Part shown: piece after piece, positions 16,307 through 25,225 of the stretch
Layout of the letters: every line of letters begins with the position of its first letter
Position numbering within the stretch: the first letter of the stretch is position 1
Source of the DNA: Roseicyclus marinus
GTDB taxonomy: Bacteria; Pseudomonadota; Alphaproteobacteria; Rhodobacterales; Rhodobacteraceae
Reading direction: 5' to 3'
Assembly (NCBI RefSeq): GCF_036322625.1
Contig: NZ_AP027266.1
Location: 933,001 to 997,000 of the forward strand
DNA: 64,000 nucleotides
Notes under the pieces: model-generated
What the model was told of the DNA's origin: nothing
What the model saw: the letters and a program-made list of their open reading frames with translations, nothing else
Databases searched by the model: none
Made by a program: the position numbers and the translations under genes

Positions 16307-17206
16307 TCAGGTCAGCCTTGCCGGGAACCCCTCGGCCCTCAGATCGGTGCCAAGCGCATCTTCCAAGAGCTTGACGATCTGGGTCGATTGCGCCTCGCCG
16401 CCATAGGCGGCCTTGCCCTTGATGAAGGTCTGGTTCGTCATCCCCGCCAGATCCAGCGGCACACCGAATTCGCGGCCGAACCCCATGGCAAAGCCCAGAT
16501 CCTTGAGCGCCAGATCCATGGAAAAGGCGATGTCGTAGCTCCCGTTCAGGATCAGCTGCCCCTCAGTCTCATGCACGAAAGAACTGCCCGAGGAGGCGGC
16601 AATCGCCTCCCACGCGGTCTTGAGGTCAAGGCCGCCACGCTTGGCCAGCATCAGCGCCTCGCCATCGGCCACCAGATGGATGAAGGCCAGCATGTTGGTG
16701 ATCACCTTGATGATCGCCGCACTGCCCAGGGGGCCCATGTGGAACAGCTTGTTGCCGATGACCTCCAGCGCCGGGCGGTGCAGCGCCACCAGATCGGCGT
16801 CGCCGCCTGCCAGCACCGTGATCTCGCCCCGTGCCGCCAGATGGACGCCGCCCGTCACGGGCGCCTCGAGCAGTCGAACACCCGCGGCCTCGGCCACCGC
16901 ACCCAGCCGGATGATGTCGTCGCGCCCGAGGGTCGAATTCTCGATCCATGTGCTGCCCGGTTTCATCCTGGGCAGGATTTCGGCCAGCACCAGCTCCGAC
17001 ACGGCGGGCGAGGGCAGGCAGGTAAAGACATGATCGGTCGCGGCGGCGACTTCCGCCGCACTTGCCGCCACGCTCGCCCCCATCTCGGACAGCCGCAGGG
17101 CAAGGCTCGGGTCGCGGTCGTAGACCGTCACCTGATGGCCCGCGCGGATCAGGCTTGCCGCGATATGCCCGCCCAGATTGCCCAACCCGATATAGCCGTA
17201 ATTCAT
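16307..17206 (-). CDS. NAD(P)-dependent dehydrogenase, 3-hydroxyisobutyrate dehydrogenase family
   Basis: 299 residues from ATG 17206, which overlaps the aldehyde dehydrogenase stop (ATGA). It has the beta-hydroxyacid dehydrogenase layout: dinucleotide fold GYIGLGNLGGHIAASL (4-19), substrate motif region EAPVTGGVHLAARGEITVLAGG, and the catalytic lysine in IIKVITNMLAFIHLVADGEAL. It oxidises a 3-hydroxy acid to the semialdehyde or reduces a tartronate-type aldehyde. Next to an aldehyde dehydrogenase this gives a two-step oxidation of a hydroxyacid side chain, presumably left after removal of the nitrogen group. The exact substrate is unknown. Confidence 0.85.
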   Translation of the reverse strand: MNYGYIGLGNLGGHIAASLIRAGHQVTVYDRDPSLALRLSEMGASVAASAAEVAAATDHVFTCLPSPAVSELVLAEILPRMKPGSTWIENSTLGRDDIIRLGAVAEAAGVRLLEAPVTGGVHLAARGEITVLAGGDADLVALHRPALEVIGNKLFHMGPLGSAAIIKVITNMLAFIHLVADGEALMLAKRGGLDLKTAWEAIAASSGSSFVHETEGQLILNGSYDIAFSMDLALKDLGFAMGFGREFGVPLDLAGMTNQTFIKGKAAYGGEAQSTQIVKLLEDALGTDLRAEGFPARLT

Positions 17207-18630
17207 GATCCGTATCCCACCAGTGCCTTGATTTCGCAAAAGTCGTGAATGCCCCAATCGGCATATTCCCGGCCATTGCCCGATTGCTTGTAGCCGCCGA
17301 AGGGCGCGAAGGTATCCCAGTCGGGGCCGTTGATGTTGACCTGCCCCGCCCGCAGCCGCCGCGCGACATGGCGCGCCGCGTCCGGGGGGCCGCTGACATA
17401 AGCCGCCAGCCCATAGACCGTGTCATTGGCCATGGTGACGGCGTGATCGACGCTCTCGTAGCCGATGATCGACAGCACGGGGCCAAAGATCTCCTCCCGC
17501 GCGATGGTCATCTCATGGGTCACATGGCCAAAGACGGTGGGCCGCACGAACCAGCCGTGATTGATGCCCTCGGGGCGGCCAAGACCGCCCACGGCCAGCA
17601 TCGCGCCCTCGCCGAGGCCCGTCTGGATCAGCCCCTGCACCTTGTCCCATTGCGCGCCCGAGATGAGCGGCCCCATCGTGACCGCTGGATCGGTCGGGTC
17701 GCCGATGATGACGCTCTCGGCGGCCACGCGGGCCGCCTCCATCGCCTCGGCCATCCTGCCCATCGGCACGAACATCCGCGTCGGCGCATCGCAGCTTTGG
17801 CCGGTATTGCCGAAACACGCGAGCGTCCCGGCCGCGACCGCGTCCCCCAGATCGGCACCGGGCAGGATGATATTGGCCGATTTCCCGCCCAGTTCCTGCG
17901 CCACGCGCTTGACCGTCGGGGCGGCCGCCGCAGCCACCGCTACGCCTGCCCGCGTCGATCCGGTGAAGGACACCATGTCGACCTCGGGATGCGCGGCCAA
18001 GACCGCGCCCACATCCGCGCCCGTCCCCTGCACAAGGTTGACCACGCCCGCAGGCACGCCCGCCTCCTCGCACAATTCGGCGAACAAGAGCGCCGAAAGC
18101 GGCGCAAGCTCCGAGGGTTTCAAGACCATCGTGCAGCCTGCCGCCAAGGCCGGGGCGACCTTGCACACGATCTGGTTCATCGGCCAGTTCCACGGCGTGA
18201 TCAGCGCGCAAACGCCGATCCCCTCGCGGATGATGCGGGTCGTGCCGCGCTGCTCCTCCCAATGGAATTCGCGCGCGGTCGTGATCGTCGTTTCCAGGTG
18301 GATCTGCCCGGCCCAGGCCTGCGCGTCCCGCGCGGCGGTGATGGGCGCGCCCATCTCGTCCGACATGGCTTTGGCGATCTCGTCGAAACGGGCGGTATAG
18401 GCGGCCAGCAGCCGTTCCAACAGCGCGATCCGGTCCGCCACGGGCCATGCCGCGAACCCGTCAAACGCCGCCCGCGCCGCCATCACCGCGCGGTGCGCGT
18501 CATCGCCATTGCCCAAGGCCAGATCGCCAAGGCTTGCCCCCGTGGCAGGGTTCTCGACCGCCATCCGCGCGCGGCCCAAGGGGGCGACCCATGCGCCGCC
18601 GACGTAATGCTGGGACAGACGGTGCAACAT
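17203..18630 (-). CDS. NAD(P)-dependent aldehyde dehydrogenase
   Basis: 475 residues from ATG 18630, four bases after the MttB stop. It is complete: PWNWPMNQIVCKVAPALAAG (146-165), NAD-binding FTGSTRAGV (222-230), general-base Glu246 in QELGGKS and nucleophile Cys280 in NTGQSCDAPTR. The family covers betaine-aldehyde, aspartate-semialdehyde (DoeC) and 4-aminobutyraldehyde dehydrogenases. Context within an N-methyl compound regulon makes an amino- or trimethylamino-aldehyde plausible. It is translationally coupled to the hydroxyacid dehydrogenase downstream. Confidence 0.9.
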   Translation of the reverse strand: MLHRLSQHYVGGAWVAPLGRARMAVENPATGASLGDLALGNGDDAHRAVMAARAAFDGFAAWPVADRIALLERLLAAYTARFDEIAKAMSDEMGAPITAARDAQAWAGQIHLETTITTAREFHWEEQRGTTRIIREGIGVCALITPWNWPMNQIVCKVAPALAAGCTMVLKPSELAPLSALLFAELCEEAGVPAGVVNLVQGTGADVGAVLAAHPEVDMVSFTGSTRAGVAVAAAAAPTVKRVAQELGGKSANIILPGADLGDAVAAGTLACFGNTGQSCDAPTRMFVPMGRMAEAMEAARVAAESVIIGDPTDPAVTMGPLISGAQWDKVQGLIQTGLGEGAMLAVGGLGRPEGINHGWFVRPTVFGHVTHEMTIAREEIFGPVLSIIGYESVDHAVTMANDTVYGLAAYVSGPPDAARHVARRLRAGQVNINGPDWDTFAPFGGYKQSGNGREYADWGIHDFCEIKALVGYGS

Positions 18631-18634
18631 GATC

Positions 18635-20227
18635 CTACCGGAAATAGATGTTGAACCGCTTGCGGATCGCCACGTCGATCTCGGGCGAGACCTGGCAGCC
18701 TGCGCTCGCCAGGATCGCGTTCTTGCGCGCAATCGCGGTATCAAGCAGCAGGGGCTGGCCCGCCTCCACCCATTCCTTGGGGCTCATCCGGTTGCCGACC
18801 TTGGGATAGACATATTCCGTCTGCATCAAGCCCAGCGTCTGATCGGTGCCAAGGTAATGGCCCGGTCCGCCCAAACAGACCTGCTTCATCGCCTCGATCG
18901 AGGTGCTGTCCTCGGTCACGTCGATGCCGCGCACCAGCCGCATGGCCTGGCCCAGGATGTCATCGCCCAGAACAAGGCTTTCCAGGCAGAACCCCAAGAG
19001 CGAGGCATGCATGCCCACCGTTTCGTAGCACAGGTTCAGCCCCGAAAGCCCCGCCAGCGCATTGGTGATCCCCTGTTCCCAGCCCGCCTGCATGTCGGGC
19101 AACTTGCTGTCCGAAATCCCCGACGCCGCCCCACCCGGCAGGTCGTAGAACCGGTGCATCTGCGCGCAGCCTGCGGTCAGAAGCGCCTGTTCGGCCGATC
19201 CGCCCGACATCGCCCCCGTGCGCAGATCGCTGACAAAGGGCCAGGTGCCAAAGATCGCAGGCGCCCCCTTCTTGATCGCGTTGACATAGACGACACCGGC
19301 CAGGCATTCGGCCACCGCCTGCACGATGGCCAGCGCAATGGGCGCAGGGGCCGTGGCCCCCGCCTGACCCGCCGACAACAGCAGCATGGGCATGCCCCGG
19401 CGGACGCAATCCTCCATCGTGATGCAGCTTTCCTCGGCGAATTTCATCGGCGGCACGACGAAACAGTTGGAATTGCTGACGAATGGCCGCTCCAGCCATT
19501 TCTCCTCGCCGCCCGCCACCATGTGCAGCATCTCGAAGCAATCGGCGACATGGGCCGGGTCGCTGAAGGATGTGCCGACATGCTTCTTCGTGCCCGCCAA
19601 ACAGGCGTAAAGCGTGTTGAGGTCCATCTCGCGATTGTCCTTCACATCGCGGCAGACCATCGTGCGTTGGTAGAAGTGGATATTGTCGAGGTTATCGACC
19701 AGCCGCGCGCCGTCATACAGATCCTGCGCGGTCGACTCGCGGTAGTCATGGGTGATCGGGTCGACGATATGCACCGCCGCGCCCGCCGTCCCGAAATGCA
19801 CGTTGGTGCCCGACAGGTGCATGTCGTGCTTGGGGTCGCGGGCATGAAGCGTGATGTTGCGCGCGGCCACCGCCAGCATGTCCTCGACCAGCGCGCGGGG
19901 AAAGCGGATGCGCCCGTCATCGCCCCGGATCGCCCCCGCCCCCGTCAGGATCTCCACGCCCGAAGGCGGCGCATCGGCAAGCCCGATCACCTCCAGGGCT
20001 TCCAGCGCGCTTTGATGGATCTTTTCCATCCCCGCGTCGCTCAACGGGCGATACTGGCCCCCGGACATGCCGGGGCGAATGGGGCGCTTGTCCTCGGCCA
20101 GGGGGGCCGCGCGCAGCGCCACTCGCGCCGCCCGCCCGCCTGCGCGCCGCGCCCGCGCGGGTTCGCAGGTTTCGCCGATCCCCGGCAGGGCGGCATCCAC
20201 GATCTGGTTTTCCGGTATCATGCTCAC
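18635..20227 (-). CDS. MttB-family (COG5598) methyltransferase, non-pyrrolysine
   Basis: 530 residues of the trimethylamine methyltransferase family. The open frame has no internal amber codon, so it belongs to the non-pyrrolysine branch that includes glycine-betaine (MtgB), proline-betaine and carnitine demethylases. Features are the AFVSDLRTGAMSGGSAEQALL region and GTDQTLGLMQTEYVYPKVGNR (in two parts near the C-terminus). Characterised members move a methyl group from a quaternary amine to a corrinoid protein. Neither a corrinoid-binding partner nor a methylcorrinoid:THF methyltransferase lies in this window. Its start overlaps the upstream flavoprotein stop (ATGA), placing it between demethylating flavoproteins and dehydrogenases. 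Confidence 0.88.
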   Translation of the reverse strand: MSMIPENQIVDAALPGIGETCEPARARRAGGRAARVALRAAPLAEDKRPIRPGMSGGQYRPLSDAGMEKIHQSALEALEVIGLADAPPSGVEILTGAGAIRGDDGRIRFPRALVEDMLAVAARNITLHARDPKHDMHLSGTNVHFGTAGAAVHIVDPITHDYRESTAQDLYDGARLVDNLDNIHFYQRTMVCRDVKDNREMDLNTLYACLAGTKKHVGTSFSDPAHVADCFEMLHMVAGGEEKWLERPFVSNSNCFVVPPMKFAEESCITMEDCVRRGMPMLLLSAGQAGATAPAPIALAIVQAVAECLAGVVYVNAIKKGAPAIFGTWPFVSDLRTGAMSGGSAEQALLTAGCAQMHRFYDLPGGAASGISDSKLPDMQAGWEQGITNALAGLSGLNLCYETVGMHASLLGFCLESLVLGDDILGQAMRLVRGIDVTEDSTSIEAMKQVCLGGPGHYLGTDQTLGLMQTEYVYPKVGNRMSPKEWVEAGQPLLLDTAIARKNAILASAGCQVSPEIDVAIRKRFNIYFR

Positions 20228-22668
20228 ATCCGCACCCGTTCGGCTTTGGGGTCATAAAGGGGGGTCAGGCTGGCGCGGGCCTTGTGCCGCGCGCCTGCCA
20301 CTTCGATTTCGTAACTGCTGGCCAGGACCTGCTCGGGGCTTTCACCGGGGCACGGGACATAGCCCATCCCGATGGCCCCGCCCAAGGCATGGCCGTAATT
20401 GCCGCTCGTCACCGGGCCCACGATCTTGCCATCGCGCACGATCGCCTCGTTGTGGAACAAAAGCGGCTCTGGGTCTTCGAGCTGGAATTGCAGCATCATC
20501 CGCGCCAGCCCCTGATCTTGCTTGCGCATCACCGCGTCACGCCCGATGAACTCGCCCTTGTCCGTCTTGACCGCAAAGCCAAGACCCGCCTCCAGCACGT
20601 GATCCTCATCCGTGATGTCATGGCCGAAATGGCGATAGGCCTTCTCGATCCGGCAGCTGTCGAGCGTGTGCAGCCCACACAGCTTCAGCCCGTGATCCGC
20701 GCCCGCATCGCGCAGGGCCTCGAAAACATGGGCGGCCATGTCGCTGGAAACGTACAGCTCCCAGCCCAACTCGCCCACGTAGGAAATGCGATGCGCCCGG
20801 GCCAATCCCATCCCGATCTCGATCTCGCGCGCCGTGCCAAAGGCGAAGCCCTTGTGGCTCAGATCATCGGGGCTGACCGCCGACAACAGATCGCGCGCTT
20901 TCGGGCCCATCACGCAAAACACGGCCTCGGCCGCCGTCATGTCGACGATGGCCACCGCATGATCGCCCTGATGGCGGCGCAGCCAGGCCAGATCGCGCTG
21001 CAACGTGGCCCCCGGCACGACCAGCAGATAGGCCGTTTCCGACAGGCGCGTCACCGTCAGATCGCTTTCGATGCCGCCGCGCTCGTTGAGCATCTGGGTA
21101 TAGACGACCCGGCCCTTGGCCACATCGACCTGGTTGGCGCAAAGCCGGTTGAGGAATGTACAGGCGTCCCGCCCCTCCACCCGGATCTTGCCGAAAGAGG
21201 TCATGTCGAACAGGCCCACGCCATTGCGCACCGCCATATGTTCGGCGCGTTGATTGTCGAACCAGTTCTGGCGACCCCAGCCATAGCGATATTCGCGCGC
21301 CTGTCCGGGCAGGGCGAACCAATTGGCTCGTTCCCAGCCCGCAACCTCGCCGAAAACTGCGCCTGCGGCCTTGAGCTGTTCATGCACGGGCGAGCGCCGC
21401 ACACCGCGCGCGGTCTCGACCTGACGATAGGGCCAGTGATCGGCGTAAAGCAGGCCCAGCGTCTCGGTCACGCGTTCCTTCAGATAGCGGCGGTTGCGCT
21501 GGAAGGGTTGGGCGCGGCGGATATCCACCTCCCACAGGTCAAAGGGCGGTTCGCCCTCGGCGATCCAATGGGCCAGCGCCATGCCCGCCCCGCCCGAGGA
21601 CACGATCCCGATGGAATTGTAGCCCGCCGCGATCCAGTAGCCCTTCAGCTCCGGCGCCTCGCCCAGATAGTAGCGATCATCGGGGGTGAAGCTTTCCGGC
21701 CCGTTGAAGAACGTGTGGATGCCCGCCGTCTCGAACATCGGCATGCGCTTGGTCGCCATCTCGAGGATCGGCTCGAAATGCTCGAAATCCTCCGGCAGGG
21801 CGTCGAAACAGAAATCTTCGGGAATGCCGCCCATGCCCCATGGCTTTGCCTTGGGCTCGAAGGCGCCGAGCATCATCTTGCCGGCATCGGATTTGTAATA
21901 GGCGCATTCATCGGGCACCCGCAGAACCGGCAAATGCCCCAGCCCTTCGATGGGCTCGGTGACAAGGTAGAAATGCTCGCAGGCATGCAGCGGCAGCGTC
22001 ACGCCCGATCGGGCCGCCAGATCACGGCCCCACATGCCGCCGCAATTGATCACCACATCGGCGGCGATATGGCCCTGTTCGCTGCCACTGTCCCAATTCA
22101 CCCCGGTCGCGCGTGTGCCATCATCGGTGACACCGGTGACCTTGACCCCTTCGAGGATCGTGGCCCCCGCCATCCGCGCGCCTTTGGCAAGCGCCATGGC
22201 GATATTGGCCGGGTCGCATTGCCCGTCGCCCGGCAGATGCAGCGCGCAGGTGACATCGCCGATCTCGACATGCGGATACATCGCGTGCACCTCGGCCTTG
22301 GTGATCTCGTGCACCTCGACGCCGAAAATGCGGGCGACGGTCGCCTGCCGCAGCAATTCCTCGCGCCGGTCGGCGGTCAGCCCCAGCGAGATCGAGCCCA
22401 CCTGACGCATGCCGGTGGCGACACCCGTCTCCGCCTCGAGCTTGGTGTAAAGCTCGGCGGAATATTTCGCCAGGCGCGTCATGTTCTGGCTGCCGCGCAA
22501 CTGGCCGACCAGCCCCGCGGCATGCCACGTGGTGCCGCAGGTCAGCTGCTTGCGCTCCAGAAGCACGATGTCGCTCCAGCCGAGCTTGGCCAGGTGATAG
22601 GCCACCGAACAGCCCGAGACACCGCCGCCGATGATGACCGCGCGCGCATGGGTGGGGGGTTTTGCCAT
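20224..22668 (-). CDS. Dimethylglycine/sarcosine dehydrogenase-like flavoprotein with GcvT domain (second copy)
   Basis: 814 residues. The N-terminal FAD domain shows VIIGGGVSGCSVAYHL (11-26) and GTTWHAAGLV (45-54), whose His49 corresponds to the covalent FAD histidine in this family. The C-terminal half (from about 430) is a GcvT/aminomethyltransferase-like folate domain with IRVEGRDACTFLNRLCANQVDV and YVGELGWELYV. Such enzymes oxidatively remove an N-methyl group and pass it to tetrahydrofolate as methylene-THF. Four bases separate it from the paralogue upstream and it overlaps MttB downstream. Whether it takes dimethylglycine, sarcosine or another N-methyl amine cannot be decided. Confidence 0.88.
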   Translation of the reverse strand: MAKPPTHARAVIIGGGVSGCSVAYHLAKLGWSDIVLLERKQLTCGTTWHAAGLVGQLRGSQNMTRLAKYSAELYTKLEAETGVATGMRQVGSISLGLTADRREELLRQATVARIFGVEVHEITKAEVHAMYPHVEIGDVTCALHLPGDGQCDPANIAMALAKGARMAGATILEGVKVTGVTDDGTRATGVNWDSGSEQGHIAADVVINCGGMWGRDLAARSGVTLPLHACEHFYLVTEPIEGLGHLPVLRVPDECAYYKSDAGKMMLGAFEPKAKPWGMGGIPEDFCFDALPEDFEHFEPILEMATKRMPMFETAGIHTFFNGPESFTPDDRYYLGEAPELKGYWIAAGYNSIGIVSSGGAGMALAHWIAEGEPPFDLWEVDIRRAQPFQRNRRYLKERVTETLGLLYADHWPYRQVETARGVRRSPVHEQLKAAGAVFGEVAGWERANWFALPGQAREYRYGWGRQNWFDNQRAEHMAVRNGVGLFDMTSFGKIRVEGRDACTFLNRLCANQVDVAKGRVVYTQMLNERGGIESDLTVTRLSETAYLLVVPGATLQRDLAWLRRHQGDHAVAIVDMTAAEAVFCVMGPKARDLLSAVSPDDLSHKGFAFGTAREIEIGMGLARAHRISYVGELGWELYVSSDMAAHVFEALRDAGADHGLKLCGLHTLDSCRIEKAYRHFGHDITDEDHVLEAGLGFAVKTDKGEFIGRDAVMRKQDQGLARMMLQFQLEDPEPLLFHNEAIVRDGKIVGPVTSGNYGHALGGAIGMGYVPCPGESPEQVLASSYEIEVAGARHKARASLTPLYDPKAERVRM

Positions 22669-22672
22669 GATG

Positions 22673-25120
22673 TCAGGCCCTCAACCGGCTGTTGTCGGGG
22701 TCCCAGAGCGGGCCATCAGGCTGCACCACCGCCGCGCAGCGCTGCCCGTAGATATCGACCTCGATCCGTGTGCCGGCCACGGCCAGATCGGCGCGCAGCA
22801 TGCCCAGCGCGACCGAGCCGCCAACCCTGTAGCCCCAGGCCCCGGATGTGGTTTCGCCCACCACCTGGCCCTCATGCCAAAGCGTCGACATGTAGGGCGC
22901 ATCCGCCGCCCCCGCCTCGACGCGCAAGGTGACGAAGCGCTTGGTCACGCCCGCCTGTTTCTCGGCCAGAAGCGCCTGTTTGCCGGGGAAATCCTGCGCC
23001 TTGTCGAAGCGGATGAAGCGATCAAGACCGCCCTGCAACAGGCTGTAATCCGTGGACAGATCACCCTTCCACGCGCGGTAGCCCTTTTCGATGCGCAAGG
23101 AGTTGAGCGCGAACATCCCGAAGGGCTTTGCGCCCTGGTTCAGGATCGCCTCGTAAATGATCGGAATATCGGCATTCGCGGCATGAACCTCCCAGCCCAG
23201 CTCACCGGCAAAGGACACCCGCGCAAGCGCGCAGGGCCGGCCTGTGACGGTCGCGGGTTGATGGCTCAGCCATGGCAGGGTCAGATCGGCCTCGGTGCCC
23301 ACGGCTTCGAACAAGGCGCGCGCGCGCGGGCCCGTGACGATCAACGTCCCGTAGTCGCGGCTGTGATCCTTCAGCGACAGCCCCTCGGGCAGATCGCGGG
23401 CCAACCACTCGAAATCATGCCATTGCGCCACCGCCGCCGTGATCATCGTAAAGGCATCCTCACCATGGCGCAGGATCGACATCTCGGTCAGGATGCGGCC
23501 GCGCCCATCGGGGAAATAGCCAAGGTTCATCCGCCCGATCTTGGGCAAGGCCCCCGCGATCTTGCCCAAAAGCCACTCCGCCGCGCCCGGCCCCGACAGG
23601 TTGAACCGCGAGAACCCCGGCAGGTCGAGAACGCCCACATCGTCGCGCACGGCCTCGCATTCTTGCCGGATGCGCGCCTCCCAGGGGCCGGCGCGGTTCC
23701 AGGTCTGGGTCGCTTCCTCCGACACATCGTCGCCCGGTTGCGCGAACCAATTGGCGCGTTCCCAGCCGCCATAGGCCCCCATCTGCCCGCCCAGCGCCTT
23801 CACCCGTTCATGGATGGGCGACACCTTGCGGTCGGGCGCGGCGGGCCAGCGATGCCAGGGGAAATGCATGGCATATTCGTGGCCATAGACCTCCATCCCC
23901 TTCTGCACGCAATAGTCGTGGTCGGTGTAATCGGTGAACCGGCGCGGGTCGCAGGACCACATGTCCCATTCCGTCGCACCCTCCGTGATCCACTCGGCCA
24001 GAACCTTGCCCGCGCCACCGCCCTGCGCGATCCCAAAGGTAAAGACGCAGGCCTCGAACGCATTGGGCACACCGGGCATCGGCCCGATCAGCGGGTTGCC
24101 ATCGGGCGTATAGGGGATGGGTCCGTTGATGACCCGCGCGAGCCCAGCTTCCGCCAAGAGCGGCACACGCGCCATCGCATCCTCGATCTGGAAGGACAGC
24201 CGCTCCAGATCGTCGGGGTAGAGCTGGAAACTGAAATCCTCCGGCATCGGGTCCGACGGGTCGGCCCAATGCGCCCGGCAGGGCCGCTCATAGGGGCCAA
24301 GGTTGAAGCCGTTCTTCTCCTGCCTCAGGTAATAGGACGTGTCGACATCGCGCAGAAGCGGCAGCTTGTGGCCCGCCGCGGCCGCCCAATCGCGGATCTC
24401 CGGCACCTCGTCGAACACCATGTATTGATGGCTCATCACCATCATCGGCACGGTCCGCCCGCCATAGGGCTTGAACCATTCGCCGACGCGCTGCGCGTAA
24501 TAGCCTGCGGCATTCACCACGATCTCGCAGCGGATGTCGCCCTTTTCGGTCTGTACGATCCACTCGCCGTTTTCGCGACTGACACCCGTGGCCGGGCAGA
24601 ACCGCACGATCGTGGCCCCCAGGTCGCGCGCGCCCTTGGCCAGGGCCTGGGTCAGCTGCGCGGGGTCGATGTCGCCATCGGCCGGGTCGTAAAGCGCGCC
24701 CTTGATGTCATGGGTCTCGATGAAGGGATATTTCGCCTTGATCTCGTCGGGCGACAGGATCTCCAGCGACATCCCCTGATACAGCCCCATGCCCCGTGCG
24801 CGGGCGAATTCCTGCATCCGTTCGTCCGAATGCCCCAACCGGATCGAGCCCGTCACATGGTAGTTCATCGGGTAATCGACCGCCGCGCCAAGCCCGCGGT
24901 AGAGCTCGGTGGAATAGCGCTGCATGTTCATGATCGACCACGAGGTCGAAAAGGTCGGAACATTGCCCGCCGCATGCCAGGTGGATCCTGCGGTCAGCTC
25001 GTTCTTTTCCAGCAGCACGCAATCCGTCCAGCCTGCGCGCGCCAGATGGTAGAGCGCCGATACGCCCACCGCCCCGCCGCCGATGATCACCACGCGGGCA
25101 TGGCTTGGTAGCTCCGACAT
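22673..25120 (-). CDS. Dimethylglycine/sarcosine dehydrogenase-like flavoprotein with GcvT domain (first copy)
   Basis: 815 residues from ATG 25120 (MSELPSHARVVIIGGGAVG). Same architecture as the next gene: FAD fold (11-26), STWHAAGNV with His49, and a C-terminal folate domain including YFPDGRGRILTEMSIL and SFAGELGWEVHAAN. The two paralogues differ substantially, so they probably act on successive N-methyl substrates rather than duplicating one step. It is the first gene of the catabolic operon, and its promoter shares a 105-bp divergent gap with the LysR gene. Electrons would go to an ETF or oxygen; neither partner is in view. Confidence 0.88.
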   Translation of the reverse strand: MSELPSHARVVIIGGGAVGVSALYHLARAGWTDCVLLEKNELTAGSTWHAAGNVPTFSTSWSIMNMQRYSTELYRGLGAAVDYPMNYHVTGSIRLGHSDERMQEFARARGMGLYQGMSLEILSPDEIKAKYPFIETHDIKGALYDPADGDIDPAQLTQALAKGARDLGATIVRFCPATGVSRENGEWIVQTEKGDIRCEIVVNAAGYYAQRVGEWFKPYGGRTVPMMVMSHQYMVFDEVPEIRDWAAAAGHKLPLLRDVDTSYYLRQEKNGFNLGPYERPCRAHWADPSDPMPEDFSFQLYPDDLERLSFQIEDAMARVPLLAEAGLARVINGPIPYTPDGNPLIGPMPGVPNAFEACVFTFGIAQGGGAGKVLAEWITEGATEWDMWSCDPRRFTDYTDHDYCVQKGMEVYGHEYAMHFPWHRWPAAPDRKVSPIHERVKALGGQMGAYGGWERANWFAQPGDDVSEEATQTWNRAGPWEARIRQECEAVRDDVGVLDLPGFSRFNLSGPGAAEWLLGKIAGALPKIGRMNLGYFPDGRGRILTEMSILRHGEDAFTMITAAVAQWHDFEWLARDLPEGLSLKDHSRDYGTLIVTGPRARALFEAVGTEADLTLPWLSHQPATVTGRPCALARVSFAGELGWEVHAANADIPIIYEAILNQGAKPFGMFALNSLRIEKGYRAWKGDLSTDYSLLQGGLDRFIRFDKAQDFPGKQALLAEKQAGVTKRFVTLRVEAGAADAPYMSTLWHEGQVVGETTSGAWGYRVGGSVALGMLRADLAVAGTRIEVDIYGQRCAAVVQPDGPLWDPDNSRLRA

Positions 25121-25197
25121 GCGCACTCCCCCCTTGGACTTTGCGGCGAGTATTCCCGCTGGCACCAAACAGTTCAATTCGTCAGAAGAATGTGTAT

Positions 25198-25216
25198 TGA
25201 TCGAGAAAACCGATCA
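25198..25216. promoter_or_regulatory. Inverted repeat in the LysR/catabolic operon divergent gap, candidate operator
   Basis: TGATCG (25198-25203) and CGATCA (25211-25216) are exact complements around a seven-base A-rich spacer, giving the interrupted T-N11-A type symmetry LysR regulators favour. The right arm runs directly into the LysR Shine-Dalgarno (AGGGG), so binding here would also suit autorepression. A looser TCAAT/ATTGA pair lies just to the left. Binding is inferred, not shown. Confidence 0.4.
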
Positions 25217-25225
25217 GGGGATGCC

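Noticed and set aside
18635-20227. Pyrrolysine-containing trimethylamine methyltransferase
   Set aside because: The frame is continuous with no internal TAG and no pyl genes are present, so it is the non-pyrrolysine branch.
20284-25111. Long plus-strand frames (over 800 codons each) opposite the two flavoproteins
   Set aside because: Antisense to clear FAD/GcvT proteins; no domains and typical shadow composition.
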